Source: Rostrohypoxylon terebratum
Lineage: Eukaryota; Ascomycota; Sordariomycetes; Xylariales; Hypoxylaceae
Direction: 5' to 3'
NCBI GenBank assembly: GCA_022497145.1
Contig: MU385894.1
Coordinates: 186,001-250,000 of the forward strand
Length of the DNA: 64,000 nucleotides
The translations under genes were made by a program, and so were the position numbers. The notes beneath the pieces are model-generated. The model searched no databases, was not told the DNA's origin, and saw nothing but the letters and a program-made list of their open reading frames with translations. Below are positions 23,517 to 34,914 of the stretch, piece by piece. Position 1 is the stretch's first letter; every line of letters begins with the position of its first letter.

Positions 23517-25617
23517 TCAAAACCCAGATCCGAAACCACCTTTACGGTTCATCAAGTTCCAAGATGCCATCGCCAGTTCGTTTTCAGCTCTCGGATGCAC
23601 ATCCTCAAAGGGGGTGTAATCCGGCTCACATATTGTCCCCGGCTCTGGAAGTGTGCCATTTTGGAAATAGGAACGGATGTACCCGGCTGTGCAAGATGAG
23701 GCTGCCGACAAGCTGGTGTGCTGTAGATCAGGTCATAATATTAGTCTTTCCATACATGTGAGATGAAGTAGTGAGATCTCTTACCCCATAGGAGTTCTGC
23801 ACTAGGATGACCGACCCCGGAAATCCTTGGGAATTGTTCCTCGCGCTAATTAGAGGCGACACATTATCGGCTATGTTAGCCACGTAGAGAATTGGGTGGC
23901 TCGTATTCCCTTCGAAAGGACCGGTGTACCTCCACTTGGGCCTGACTGTCCTGCCTACGCAGGCCATCCTAAAGAGGGCATTGACGTCGCCTGCTGCAGA
24001 ACTAAGAATTTTATGAGACCACCAAAATGTACGAGCAGCGTCACATGTCAGGGCAGACGTACCTTATTTGTGTGAGCTCCTCAACGAAGTCAGCGAACTC
24101 CTCCACTGTGTCGTTGACAGGGGGTGAATCAGCGCAGAGAATTGCGGGAAAGGCGTCGGCATTTCCTTCTTCTAACCTTGGTACGTTAGGTTGGATAGCT
24201 TCAGTTGAACAGATGGATGTAGAATCGTCTGACATGACAAGTCGGTAGAAGGGCTTTCCGTCCCCGTCTTCTAAGGACTTTAGGACCTTGGCGAAATCTT
24301 TGAACATGAATATTGGCCGATACAACGCGGCGGAGACGAGCCGCTTTAAATTGGACCATGTTACCAACTGGGGCATGTCTGAGCTCATCTCAGATGCAGG
24401 TACAATAACTGGATGTTCTCGGATTCGCGCGAGCAAGTTCGTCAGCCGTTTCTCGATTGCTGCCGGAGATGGCGCGTAGAAATCGCAGGTAGAAGGACCG
24501 GCCGCATAGCAAAAGTCGTAGAAAGCCTTCATGACCTTGTCGGTATCGCGAAGAAAGTTTATGTAAGAATGCCAATGCCATTCTATATAATCCACGTTGC
24601 CTAAGCATAACTTCTTCAGCATCATTCGACGTTTTAGGTAGGCTTGTTCCCCTTACCATCGCTTACGAGTCTTTCAACTTTGTCAGGATACATAGCTGCA
24701 AAAACCTATACCGCCGTGATATTAGCGGCCTCTTATTCCAGGAACAGTGTCTATTCTGAGGCTTCAATTTGGCCTATGTGGGTGACTCAAACATGGAGAG
24801 GTCTTACACCGCCGAGAATTGTCCCATAGCTAAACCCCCAGTATTTGAGTTTGTCTTGTCCAGTTTGATGCATAATCTCGAGTAAATCGCGCGCGTGTGA
24901 AGCAGTGCTAATATGAGAAAGTAGGCCCGAGCCAATCATGTTATTTTCACAGGTCTGTGAGAAGGCAGTTGCTCGTGCGAAAGCGTCGTAGATGACTCCG
25001 GGGTGGGCATTCACGACGCCGACATCCTGTAGTGCCCACAACCGACTCTTCTCCGCAGAGCCCCAACAGTCGACACGGGGAATAGACGCCCCAATGCCAC
25101 GAGGATCAAATGATATAATGTCATGGTTCTTGCCAGCAATAGTCTGTAGCAGTGCGCCACGATCCATGAGAGCATAAACGCCAGACCCACCCGGACCTCC
25201 CGGGTTGAAGATTATGCTACCACGGTAATTATCAGGTTCGGTGGCCCTAAGCCGTATAATTGCTAGCACGACCCTTCCTGATGGGTCATCAGAAGGGTCG
25301 AGCCAGTCCATCGGGACATCCAATCTTGCGCAGTCGTAGGTGGCATTGTAGCAGCGGTGCCAGCGGAGCGTTCTACTAGGCTCAATATAATTCCATTCCC
25401 ATCCTGTGAAATCCTCACCTGCCGTTTTTGGAGTTGAGGTTTGGTTGATTATAATACTCGTTCCATTCAGTCGGTAAAGTAAAGGTAGTATAAAGAAGAG
25501 CCCAATAGCTAGGGTCGCGACGAATTTCCATCGGGATATCCCCCATGTTTCAGACGGTAAATACGAAACATGGCCCTTAACATGGAGCGTATGGGGTAGG
25601 TGTTGAAGCCGCTTCAT
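23517..25617 (-). CDS. Membrane-anchored TAP-type alpha/beta hydrolase (peptidase S33-like)
   Basis: Five exons (24808-25617, 24657-24705, 24063-24600, 23785-24001, 23517-23720) encode 605 residues. A single N-terminal membrane helix (about residues 31-49, VATLAIGLFFILPLLY) suggests a type II membrane protein. The hydrolase core has the oxyanion-loop motif NPGGPGGSG (138-146), SFDPRGIGAS, and the nucleophile elbow YWGFSYGT (Ser263). The C-terminal part matches the TAP-like domain: ILYVANIADNVSPL carries the expected Asp, and NSYGHTS carries the catalytic His (539). Family members cleave peptides (tripeptidyl aminopeptidases) or esters; the substrate here is unknown. Exon 2 is only 49 bp. An ATG at 25824 would add 69 residues of poor quality, so 25617 was preferred. 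It converges with the siderophore transporter, with 253 bp between stops. Confidence 0.88.
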
Positions 25618-27728
25618 TCTAGTTAGAGGTGTTGAATACTCGAAAGCATGCTCAGGAGATAAGTATAGGTAGTCAAGTAGGTAGAGCAGAGAATCAAGAT
25701 GTGCATGGCGGTATACAGGGGACTTGGGGGAATTTAGGGGAAATAAGGGGGGGTTAAGGAGGGACGCAACGTTAATAGTCTTAACATTGCGTTGAACGAT
25801 CAATTCGACGGATAAGTTCTCCAAATCTCTAGCTCCTTAGCTCTGGCCCGGTACCTTGTCACAAGACTACTAAGTAATGTCGTGGCTGACATTGTGTATC
25901 TTGTGTATCCTTAACTTGGAACTTTGCTATACGCAGTGTAACAAATACTTAAAGACCTCTCTTATCAGATGGAAAGGCCCTGGCAACGGGTTTTTTGCTA
26001 GACACACATCCATGTATATATAACGATGTATGTAAGTTGTATTGTACCTATCACCTATCCGGTAGGTACCTGCCCTACGGTCCTACCTACATAATTCAGC
26101 TGGCAACCTTGGAAGTTATAGCGGCTTGGCCGATCGGCCGTTTCCGATACTCGGATAAGCGAGAACGTGTATTTTTTTTTAATCGACCCGCCATCCAGCA
26201 TCCAGCCATATCGCAGTCAGGGATGTTTTGACTTTGCGCGTCATATACATTACTTGAGCCGTAAGCGTAGTATGGCTAGAGAGTCCACTTCGTTCGGGTA
26301 CTAGCGGGCTTGGTGTGACAGCAATAGCGCTCGCTTCAGGGTTTCAAGGATCCGAGATCATCTTAGGAGGTAGATAGAGGCTTCACGAGCCAAACGCCGA
26401 TATTTTCGTTATCTTGATTACTAAGATGCCTAGGTAATTTATAACACCGACGACTACTCGAGTAGCTAAAACCATGTAGGTCCCAGGACCTAGGTTAGGT
26501 ACTTGGGAAGACATCGACTTAGATTAACAAAATTATAGTTCAAATAATAAGTAGGTAGATGTAAAGCACGATAGCCGTGACGACAAGCAAGTGCAGAGAG
26601 TAAAATATACCTAGGTAATATCAATGCCAATCTAGGTACTTAATTGTTAGCTGCGCAGAGGAATCGGAATTCATGTTTTGGTTTCGTTTCGCTAGCTACT
26701 GCAAACTACATAGAAGTTGTAGGAGTTTGCTTGCTGCTTCTGAAGGTTGCATTGACTTTGAAGATAGGAGACCTGAGCCTAAGAGAAAGTTGAAATTAGG
26801 TAATCCCCCGAGCTAGGTAAAGAAAGGACGTCTTCTTAACAATGCGGCACCTACCTAATTAGCAATGAGGTGCTATTATCGAGGCATACTTTGGCGATTT
26901 AAGTGATCTAGGCAAGTGACTTCCTTTTAAAGTGAAGGAAAAACTGCATTTGACTTACTACAGATAGGTATTCGCTCCAGGCAGTCTCTGTGTGTCATAA
27001 GTTGCTGCGTTACCTGGGTAAGGTTGTGTGTAACCACGTAAGTCAGTCATTGACGTCCACCATGCTGGAAAACCCAGGTCTACAAGTCCTTTGCAGAAGG
27101 AATTGACAATTTTATGCTCATAGAACCAAGTATTGATGAACTCTGGAGATGCTGACCGAGAAAGCTTTGGTTAAAGAGAAGATGGCGCCATCTGTATATA
27201 CGACCAATTGTCCTCTAAATGGTTAGTGGAGAAGACTTATGACAACTCCCAATCAAATGCCAATCCCTTTACCGAATCGACCTGAAAGTTGGCATCATGT
27301 AAATATATTTTTGTGGTGATGATCCGTGGCTAGGACATGCCTAACCCAGAATTGGATACTCAGCTGCTCTGTAAACAGACAATATAAAATAAAGATATCC
27401 ACATTACGCTCAATCGAATACAAGACGTGTTGTCTTTCACTAGAGTGATGTCGTCAGCTTACCCTTCGAAGAATGCAGATAGTACTGCATTAATAGCAAG
27501 TAATACACTCGAACTAATCAACATCCATCGATAGAGCCGCGATATGAATCCGAATCTGGACTTTGATTATTTTATACTCGGGTACAAAGCATCAATGTAA
27601 ATACTACCTTATAACAAGCCATTCAAAGCCATCTGAGAACAAAAAATGTGATATCCATCAGCAGTCTTTGAAATCATATATCGATCTAATTATCTAGGAA
27701 CAAGGCAGCCGACATTACCTTATTAATC
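25618..27728. other. 2.1 kb intergenic region upstream of two divergent genes
   Basis: It should hold the promoters of the hydrolase (leftward) and the Nep1-like locus (rightward). TAGGTA/ACCTAGG-rich sequence occurs at about 26060-26090, 26430-26510 and 26560-26640. The rest is AT-rich without long open frames. No RNA gene was seen. Confidence 0.5.
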
Positions 27729-28827
27729 ATGAAGACCAAGACTTTACTCAGCTCAGCGCTGTTATTAACCGCCAAGAGCGTTCTCGCAAATAATGCTATT
27801 CCTGACAGCGCTTTCTGGCAGAATAATGGAATAGCTGCTGCTCAAGCCGCTGCTCCTGCCTGGTTCATGGCCTCTGGGACCTGCAGTAAGTTCTACCCAT
27901 TAAAAGTTTCAAATGGCTAGGTAGTCTAGGTAGCCAAAACTTCATTGGTATTATGAGAGCAACCATACTAGGTAGATAATCAAAGTTTCCAAAAGTTCAA
28001 CACGAAGGATCATTCGCTGACAACTGTTCTTCAAGTGCCTTCGGCTGCTGAAGATGGCCAAGGCCACCAGACGAGCGGTGTTGATACCGACAACTGCAAC
28101 ATCAACAAATTATCAAATGGCTGCCCTCCGCAGCCGGCATGGCAGGGTACAAACACCTTCTACGGCAATATTGCCGGAGAACCTTTCAGCAATATCCCGA
28201 CGTACTACAATGTCGTAAAGTGCGGCAACCAGTGGAAGATAATCTATTATGTGTATTTCAAGAAAGATACCGGCCACAAGAGTGATTGAGAGGGTGTTGT
28301 AATTGCCTTCAATGACCAGGGCGGTGGTAGCTGGACTCGAGCCAACATGGCTATGGAACAAGGTTGGTAACAGCCTACACACGAAAGGGTCCCCCGTTTA
28401 TTGAACCCCTTTCCTTGCTCTGGGATTCGCTGACGGGTTGCGATAGACGGAAAACATCCTTGGATTGATTGGGATAAGATCAACGATACATACGATAAGT
28501 GAGTATTCTTGCATGATGATATGATGATGGGGGGAAAACAATTGTTCTAACTATTCATGGCTCAGCAACAATGACTTTGGAAATTGGGGCCAGAAGAGCC
28601 GTGACCACCCCAAGATGTACTTTGGCAAGTGGCATCACTCCGCCCACACCGATTGGCACACTACGACTTTCAAAAACACTTGTCCTCCCACCTCTGGCGA
28701 CGACTTCCGTAACGCCGATTACCAGTTTAAGGCTGTCGACAATCTACGCCATGTCAGCGTTCTTAACCCAAGCTGGAACTGGGGCAAAGCGTCGTCCCCG
28801 GCGAATATCGATGCCTGCAACTTCTAG
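27729..28827 (+). pseudogene. Nep1-like (NPP1-domain) secreted protein gene interrupted by an in-frame TGA
   Basis: A four-exon locus (27729-27885, 28036-28362, 28447-28498, 28566-28827) with canonical splice sites and 266 codons in one continuous frame, except that codon 137 (28287-28289) is TGA. A secretion signal covers about the first 20 residues. The body shows the NPP1 fold pattern, including an early Cys pair and aromatic-rich strands. The stop falls inside the family's signature heptapeptide, at the position normally held by Trp. Two other positions of that heptapeptide also differ from the usual residues. Canonical family members are secreted cytolysins acting on plant membranes, but many fungal copies are non-toxic. 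As it stands the locus would yield only the N-terminal half. The rest of the frame and all splice sites are intact, which suggests a recent event, a natural polymorphism or a base-call error. Confidence 0.85.
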
Positions 28828-28917
28828 ACGCGTTGAAGATTCTTCATCTTCGTCCATCTGGGGCCTGGGCTACCCCAAGGTGTCAATTGGAGCAGAGCTT
28901 GAGTGGCTGCTGGGGGG

Positions 28918-28918
<1 letters not shown>

Positions 28919-28990
<72 letters not shown>

Positions 28991-29009
28991 TGTGTGTGTG
29001 TGTGTGTGT
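28919..29009. repeat. Compound (GA)n(GT)n microsatellite
   Basis: About 70 bp of uninterrupted GA dinucleotides followed by about 20 bp of GT, starting some 90 bp after the end of the Nep1-like frame. It is the longest simple repeat in the window and probably length-polymorphic. Confidence 0.95.
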
Positions 29010-29560
29010 TGTTCAATAATAGATTCCTGTTTCTTTCGATTAGGTATTCTTTTTGTTATATATAGATTTGAATGTTATGTAGTTGAAATTGGTTTAGTCT
29101 TCGTGTGTCTTTATGACGTTGAGATCATTCAACTATTATGTAATACTACCTGGTAGAATTCCGAATCAGCTGGCGGCAGCAAAGATAATAGCGATCACAT
29201 AATGTCAAAAGGAGTAGAGTGGACTATTTCAATTGAACCAACCAAACCAATTGAACCCTTTTTATCCTAAACCTTCAAGCCATGTGTTTATAGAGGTTAT
29301 CTGAGGAGTTCTGTATCATATGGGGATAGCTTATGTTTATGTTTATGCATAATTGACAACATGGAAAGCCTTGAATTTCACTTCAAATTGGGGACACTAG
29401 GGTTGTAATATTACTAAGTATCGAAAATGGGGCGGTTACCGAGATCTGACTAATCTCACGTAACGCGGGGTACATATCTAAAAGGGGGCGGGGCCGCCCA
29501 GAAGAAGCCGCCCAGAATCTCGGATTCCATTCCCGTTCCTCCCTGTTCCTTCAATCTGCT
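29010..29560. other. Intergenic, 3' flanks of two convergent loci
   Basis: AT-rich sequence between the microsatellite and the stop codon of the dioxygenase-like gene. It contains short CCAACCAAACCAATTGAACC direct repeats near 29238-29257. No coding potential was seen. Confidence 0.5.
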
Positions 29561-30923
29561 TCAGACTCCATCTCCAAACTCGTAGACGTTGGTCCATCGC
29601 TACAAAATGAGTTAGCATGGCGTCCAACTAGATTCTTTCCTCTTCGTTCCAATTTCTTTTTGACTTACCTTATCGTACGGTCTCGATGAGTCTACAAATC
29701 TCAAATCCGTACCGAGACGGATTACATTCTTCGGGTCCTTGTTGATCGTTGATGCGTGAATCTTCCATGACAATTAGTCATTATCTAGGTAATATGTCCC
29801 TAGGTGCTACGTGTGGTACTTACCATGTATGGCGTATGCAACACGACGTCTCCCTTTTGAGTTGAAGTTAGTAATTTCCCTTCGCAGCCAGAGTTTAAAG
29901 GACCATCTCTTGCAATAATAAATGGGCAAGATGGACCAGATTCCAAAGAGAAAGAATAATCGATATTACTTACGGCCTGGTAGTCTGTGACGAGCCACCT
30001 TCTTCCGTGTGCAGCAGCAAATTCTTTTGCGCCGTCTGCAAGTAACCCGCCGCCCATCATATTCTTATTGAACGCGTTCTTGGCCTCCTCTTCTGTCAAC
30101 CCCGTCTGTCTTGCCTTGTCATAGAATGCTTTCTCTATCTCTTGGCCCAGTGTGTGTCCATTTTCCAGATAGATAAGGCCACCGCCGTCCAAGGCTATGT
30201 CTCCCATGGGGACCCAAGCAGTCATGCTAGTATCTTCGCCATGTCGGAGGAATATCTGATCATAATGCACACCAATCGCCTTGTTCTGTGGTGTGTTGTT
30301 TCTGAGAAGTGACCTGGTGAGACCGAGAGTATTCCCATCGCCCCACCCCGTGATCTTTGCAATGAATGAATGGAGCGCCGGATGCTTACAGAACCCATCT
30401 TTATACCAAGGTTCCGAGTGAGCTTTCAATGCAAGGTCCACGAAAAGACCACCTCGAGGACGTCCGTTAGCGTCAGCGAAACCTGCACCTCTTTCGTTTG
30501 TTAGAACTCTCTGAGGCGTACTGGATAGTATTTACAAATTATTCACATACTGGTGTAGACTCATTAGCGATATAGTATTCATCTAGAAAAAAGCCTACTT
30601 TCGACAAATGCACATACCATGCCAGGATAATCTAGCTTATCCTTTTTTTCGTCGAATATACCTTCGACCGGGAGTGTTCCCGGGGCAAGGACACCGCTAG
30701 GTGCTAGGTAGGTAAAGTAATCCTCTCTAGCTTTAAGGACATCGTCACGGGGAAGGAGGCCTTTCAGGAAAAGATAACCATCGCGCTCGAACCGTTGACG
30801 CAACTCTTCCAGAGGCTCATCAGGAAACGATGCCTGGAGGTACCCAACTTGATTTGAATTTAGTAGCCCATCATTGACATACAGAGGAACTGAAGGGGTA
30901 GATGGTGTGGTCGAATGCGGCAT
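29561..30923 (-). CDS. Phytanoyl-CoA dioxygenase (PhyH) family protein
   Basis: Five exons (30618-30923, 29974-30510, 29824-29853, 29669-29761, 29561-29599) encode 334 residues of a non-haem Fe(II)/2-oxoglutarate oxygenase. The iron ligands appear as VHYDQIF (His184, Asp186) and the distal His293 in PYMIHAST. Arg306 in NVIRLGTDLRF fits the 2-oxoglutarate-binding position. No targeting peptide is evident, so it is probably cytosolic or peroxisomal. Known relatives hydroxylate fatty acyl-CoAs or secondary metabolites; the substrate here is unknown. The 120-bp intron 29854-29973 is an open multiple of three and can be mistaken for coding sequence. Removing it (GTAAGT donor, CTAAC branch, AAAAG acceptor) joins DYQA to GDVVLHTPYM, the family order. 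The first acceptor (CTCAG|AGA) was chosen by frame and is the least certain junction. Confidence 0.85.
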
Positions 30924-31567
30924 GGTTAGTGACAGAGATTTAATGTAGGTAGTGATAAGTGTAAGAAATGTAGTAAAATATACTCAGTTGTTTGTGAAGG
31001 CTACTGATTGCTATCTTCTTCCACAAGAGAAGAACAATACCTAGGTATATAATGAAAGGGTCCTACGGATGTGTCATAGGAGATATATGGGATTGACGGA
31101 GAGCCTCCACATATCATTGCCACTAATTTTGGCTTCCCCTCAGCATACCGGAGTAATTCAACCAACCATCTCAATTCTAGTCTTCCATTACCGGCAATAC
31201 TGGGAGCTTATAATTGGCCTTCTATCTGAACTATAAGATCACAATCCAGGTTTCGGTGCTTTGATATAGCGAACCTTGAGATACTTTCTCTGATAACGAT
31301 CCTACTCACTTGAACTGGAATGTCCGTGGAATCGGATGTCGGACCCCTCATCAAACCCCCACAATAGCTTCTTTTAGCCAATATCGATTTTTCTATGTGC
31401 TGAATAAGAGATAGGGACCTAAAAAGATGGCTCCTGCATCAGAGAGCTATTTACCTTTCTTGCAACTCGAAATTATCATCCATATCATCTACAAGACAAC
31501 GAAGGCTCCCAGGGGATAAAAACAAACGTTCACAATCAAACAAACAAAGCCTATCTATCGGACGACT
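30924..31567. other. Intergenic, promoter side of the PhyH-like gene and of the transporter relic
   Basis: AT-rich, with one ACCTAGGTA site near 31041. A 31-codon frame starting ATG at 31428 reads into a stop and was not accepted. No other structure was seen. Confidence 0.45.
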
Positions 31568-32713
31568 TCTAGAATCGAAACGCGACCAGCAAATCTTTGT
31601 TATGTGTATTTCCTCACCGCGTTCGTTTCGATTGGAGCATTGCTATTCGGCTATGGTAGGTTTGAATTAGAATAGATGATCTTGTCTTGAAAAAGGTAGT
31701 AATGTTATTGAGATATAGATCAGGAGTCATCGTGGCGGATGCCAGGTGGATAGACTAGTTTCGCCCGGCCAATAGCTGGGTGACGGGAAAGCTGTTACTG
31801 CGGCAACAGTAAGCAAAATCCAGTGTTCTCTTTATCCTTTCCAGGAGTTATCTCTACTTAGGTAGTTGAGCGTCCCATATGCTGTATTCCACCGGCCCGT
31901 TGAGCAATTACTCATTTGAATTGTTATAGTGGCGTGAGATGTTCAAACGGCCGATATTACAACGGGTTTCCCTGCTTGCTATGGGTGTACAAGCCTTTCA
32001 GCAGATGACAGGGACTAACTCTATTCTATTATACTATCAGTAGGTTTCTTTATCTATATCATACCAATCATATAGGTACTAACGAACCATTAGCTATCGC
32101 TCTTTGAACGAAGGGGGGTTTCTAACCCAAGAACTGCGAGCCTCGCTACCGGAGGGGTTGGAATTGTCCTATTTGTCCTTGCCTGGGTTCCAATCTTCAT
32201 TTTTGACCGCCTCGGACGTGAGACGTGGCTCCAGATTGGACTAGTCGGAACGTGTTGCGCGATGATAGGAATCATCGTCCTACAGTGGCACGCCGAGAGA
32301 AGCCCGGCTCACAATGGGAACTATGCTATTGTCGCTTTTCCGTACTTATTCAGCGTATTCTTTAATATAAGCTGGGGCGTTGGAAGCTGGACTTATTATG
32401 TATAGGGCAAAGGGTAACGCCTTGCTGACGGCGAGCCTATGGCTTAGTTGCTACGTGGTTGCTCAAGCAAGCCCTCTTATAGCTACCGCCATTGGCTGGG
32501 GTATTTATATTCGCGACATATGCAAGGGGTAAGCTCGTTGCTCGGCCTGTGGTATTCATGAGAAGAAAGCTAACGGTCATAGTGGAAACGAAAGACAAGA
32601 CGCTTGAGGAAATGTCTGCTCTCTTTGGCATCGAAAGTGCTCTGGCAAGAAGCAGCGGATTGGATGTTGACGCCAAAAGCATTGATTCACATCGAGGAGA
32701 TGATCCAACATGA
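31568..32713 (+). pseudogene. Relic of an MFS sugar transporter
   Basis: Pieces of a sugar permease occur in the correct order but in shifting frames, with stops and missing parts. Near 31575-31650 a first helix reads VYFLTAFVSIGALLFGY, then an intron-like gap, then GVIVA followed by a stop. Near 31932-32038 the helix 7 region reads FKRPILQRVSLLAMGVQAFQ, with QMTGTNSILLYY after it. Near 32140-32400 VGIVLFVLAWVPIFIFDRLGRE and the helix 10 region GVGSWTYY follow. Near 32405-32510 come RAKGNALLTASLW and SCYVVAQASPL, and near 32580-32660 the terminal VETKDKTLEEMSALFGIE. Helices 2-6 are essentially missing and the FAEIFP-type motif before RAKGNA is lost. It is a multiply broken copy, clearly non-functional as a carrier, and not the same copy as the intact gene at 17.9 kb. 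Confidence 0.82.
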
Positions 32714-34279
32714 TTGACTTGTGTCTTAGGTCTACGAGATGGACCCCCGACAGAAAAGGGGTCGTGGCTCCAGAATCACGAAGCGCAGCCCTCGCTTCTC
32801 CTTTACTAAAGCTTGTCTAGTTGTGCCTTGTACCCCACTAACCCCATTCCCATTTTCAGTAATAGTGACCGGTACAATACATGTGAGGCACTAGAACGCC
32901 GGGTGGATTGATGCGCTGAAGCAGCTTCGGTCCCATTCTCATCGCGCAAAATTTCGTCCACGTTTCGAAGGTTCTGCTTTCCCTTCTCGGAGACTCCTCG
33001 ATTCTTTGACTTAGAAGCTTGAACTTTGGAATGGTTTTTATTGTCGAAGGCTTGATCGGATCGGGATACTAAGGGATTTTGCCCTGGATTGCATCGCCAG
33101 CTCCGCGAACGCGTTTGTGGCCTGTTTCGACATCTTCAACTATTACCTTGGACATGGTTGAGACTTTGGATGCATTATTGGTTGAAAAGGTAGGGTTTTA
33201 ATTATTGCTTGTAGCCTTAGGTGATGATAGAAATTCGGAGCCAGGATGAATAGGTAGGTAGGAACTTATACACTAGGTTTTATTCGTATTAGCTCCAAGA
33301 AATTGGTATCCGCCGAGAATGACAGTGACGTACAATATACGTCATATATCTGTCACAGAATTGCTGCTCGCAAACATCCAGATTCGCCATTATGGAAGAA
33401 TAGTATTAGCGTGTAAAGTAACCCCTTTTCTCTCTAGACCTTTTTATTTCCCGCTCGTTACGAAGTATTAATTCATAATAATGTCAAATTCATTACGATT
33501 ATCAACATGACACAACAGAATATTCAAATAATCGACCAATGAAGGCAGCTATGGTATTGAACAATAACTCAATTAACAAAGCAAAGCACTATAACTTCTT
33601 GTCTATGTAAAGAGAGAATACGAAGGGTTATCGATATTTCAGCTGGCCACAGCAGGCGGAGTTTTAGAATTTAACTTGTTTTTAGTAAAATGCGGAATGT
33701 ATACTTACATCTACACGATGTTAATCGACCTTTCTTCAGGCTATGCATGTAGGTAAGACGTGTTTCAATGGAGGTTGAAGGAGAGTGCTGACCGGTGGTC
33801 GGAAAATAGTGTTATCCATCGCTCGCCTCCATATTTTCACATCGATCGCAGGACTAGACTGGGCGGTGGAAGGCAAGTAACGAGCCTAAATAATGAAACG
33901 CTGAGAGATTAAGGTGACTGTGGGTTCAGCGCGCCGACTGCGATGTCGATCATCCACAGCACATAGGTTCCACATATACAGGTATCCCATGGAGACGACC
34001 AATCGGGTATATCATGAACTGCCCTACGACGGGGTATCGCCAAGAACCAAATATCCTCCTCGTGTTCTCCGCCTCGTATTGACATCGCTAACTGCTCGGA
34101 TCGAGCCCGATTATGTAAAATTGCCACCAACGACGGCTTGATCTGAAAACATCGTGTGAGTGTGTGAGTTTGATACCCTAGCAGGCAGTATATATTGGGC
34201 GTTGTTTCTCACATGTTTGGTTCAACCTCGCTCATCACCCAACTCCATCGGTCACGATCAACACACAAAGCCGCACAAC
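32714..34279. other. Intergenic region
   Basis: 1.6 kb between the transporter relic and the PhiA-like gene. Mixed composition, no supportable gene. A TAGGTAGGTAGG run occurs at about 33251-33262. Confidence 0.45.
34186..34195 (+). promoter_or_regulatory. TATA-like box of the PhiA-like gene
   Basis: GCAGTATATATTGG, with its TATATA core about 90 bp upstream of the ATG at 34280 and followed by a CT-rich stretch, the usual arrangement for a highly expressed fungal secreted protein. Supported by position and sequence only. Confidence 0.45.
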
Positions 34280-34914
34280 ATGTTCTTCAACATCTTTGCC
34301 GTCGCAGCCTCACTCCTTCTAGGAGTGTCAACCGCCTTGCCGCAGGCAACGGAAGGACCGCTTTCGCCTGATGCCAAGTTTTCGCTGATGGCCCTCCGAT
34401 CTGCCAGCGAGGTTCACTTTGCCAGTTTCGAGGCCGCCAAAAGCAACATCTTCCTTCATCTGCCTAGCCAGAATGCGTCTTGCGACGCTGGCCCGGCTGA
34501 ATATGCCACATTCTACCTCCAGGATGGTGGTCTCTACCTGTACACAGCCTCCACGACGCCTCAGCAGCTATTCGCCGACCGATCCGGAATGGGTATGCTT
34601 CATTTTCATAAATTCCATGGTAGCCATGACTGTCGCTCACATTTCCATTCGCAGGACAAGGCACGTTTGGCTACACGACTGGCGCACAATCCGCTCCCCG
34701 AAACGGGGAGAGGGCCGGTTTCCAGCTCGATGAGAACAACGACCTGACGCTGGATGGCGCTGGCTTCCTTGCCTGCCCCAACAGCATCGACGGCGCCTGG
34801 AGTGTGTGGGTTTCGGCTGGGGTCGAGAAGCCCGCCGGAAACGAGGGCTGCCTCGGCATTTCGGCTCGCGCTGTCAATGCCCCCAATCCGAACGGCTGCC
34901 TCTACTCGGAGTAA
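34280..34914 (+). CDS. PhiA-like small secreted cell-wall protein
   Basis: Two exons (34280-34592, 34655-34914) encode 190 residues. MFFNIFAVAASLLLGVSTALPQ is a secretion signal. The mature part resembles the PhiA/IgE-binding-protein family of fungal wall and conidial proteins. It starts with a LMALRSASEVHF-type element, continues through beta-rich segments (GGLYLYTASTTPQQLF, GQGTFGYTTGAQ) and ends with Cys-containing blocks (FLACPNSIDGAWSVWVSAG, GCLGISARAV, NGCLYSE). PhiA is needed for phialide development in Aspergillus; most homologues have no tested function. One N-glycosylation site (NAS) is visible near residue 69. The intron is 62 bp. The C-terminal Cys pairs suggest disulfides. Assignment rests on overall pattern, so family membership is likelier than any specific role. 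Confidence 0.75.

Noticed and set aside
31428..31520. Short frame MAPASESYLPF upstream of the transporter relic
   Set aside because: It stops after 31 codons and is not in frame with the transporter fragments.
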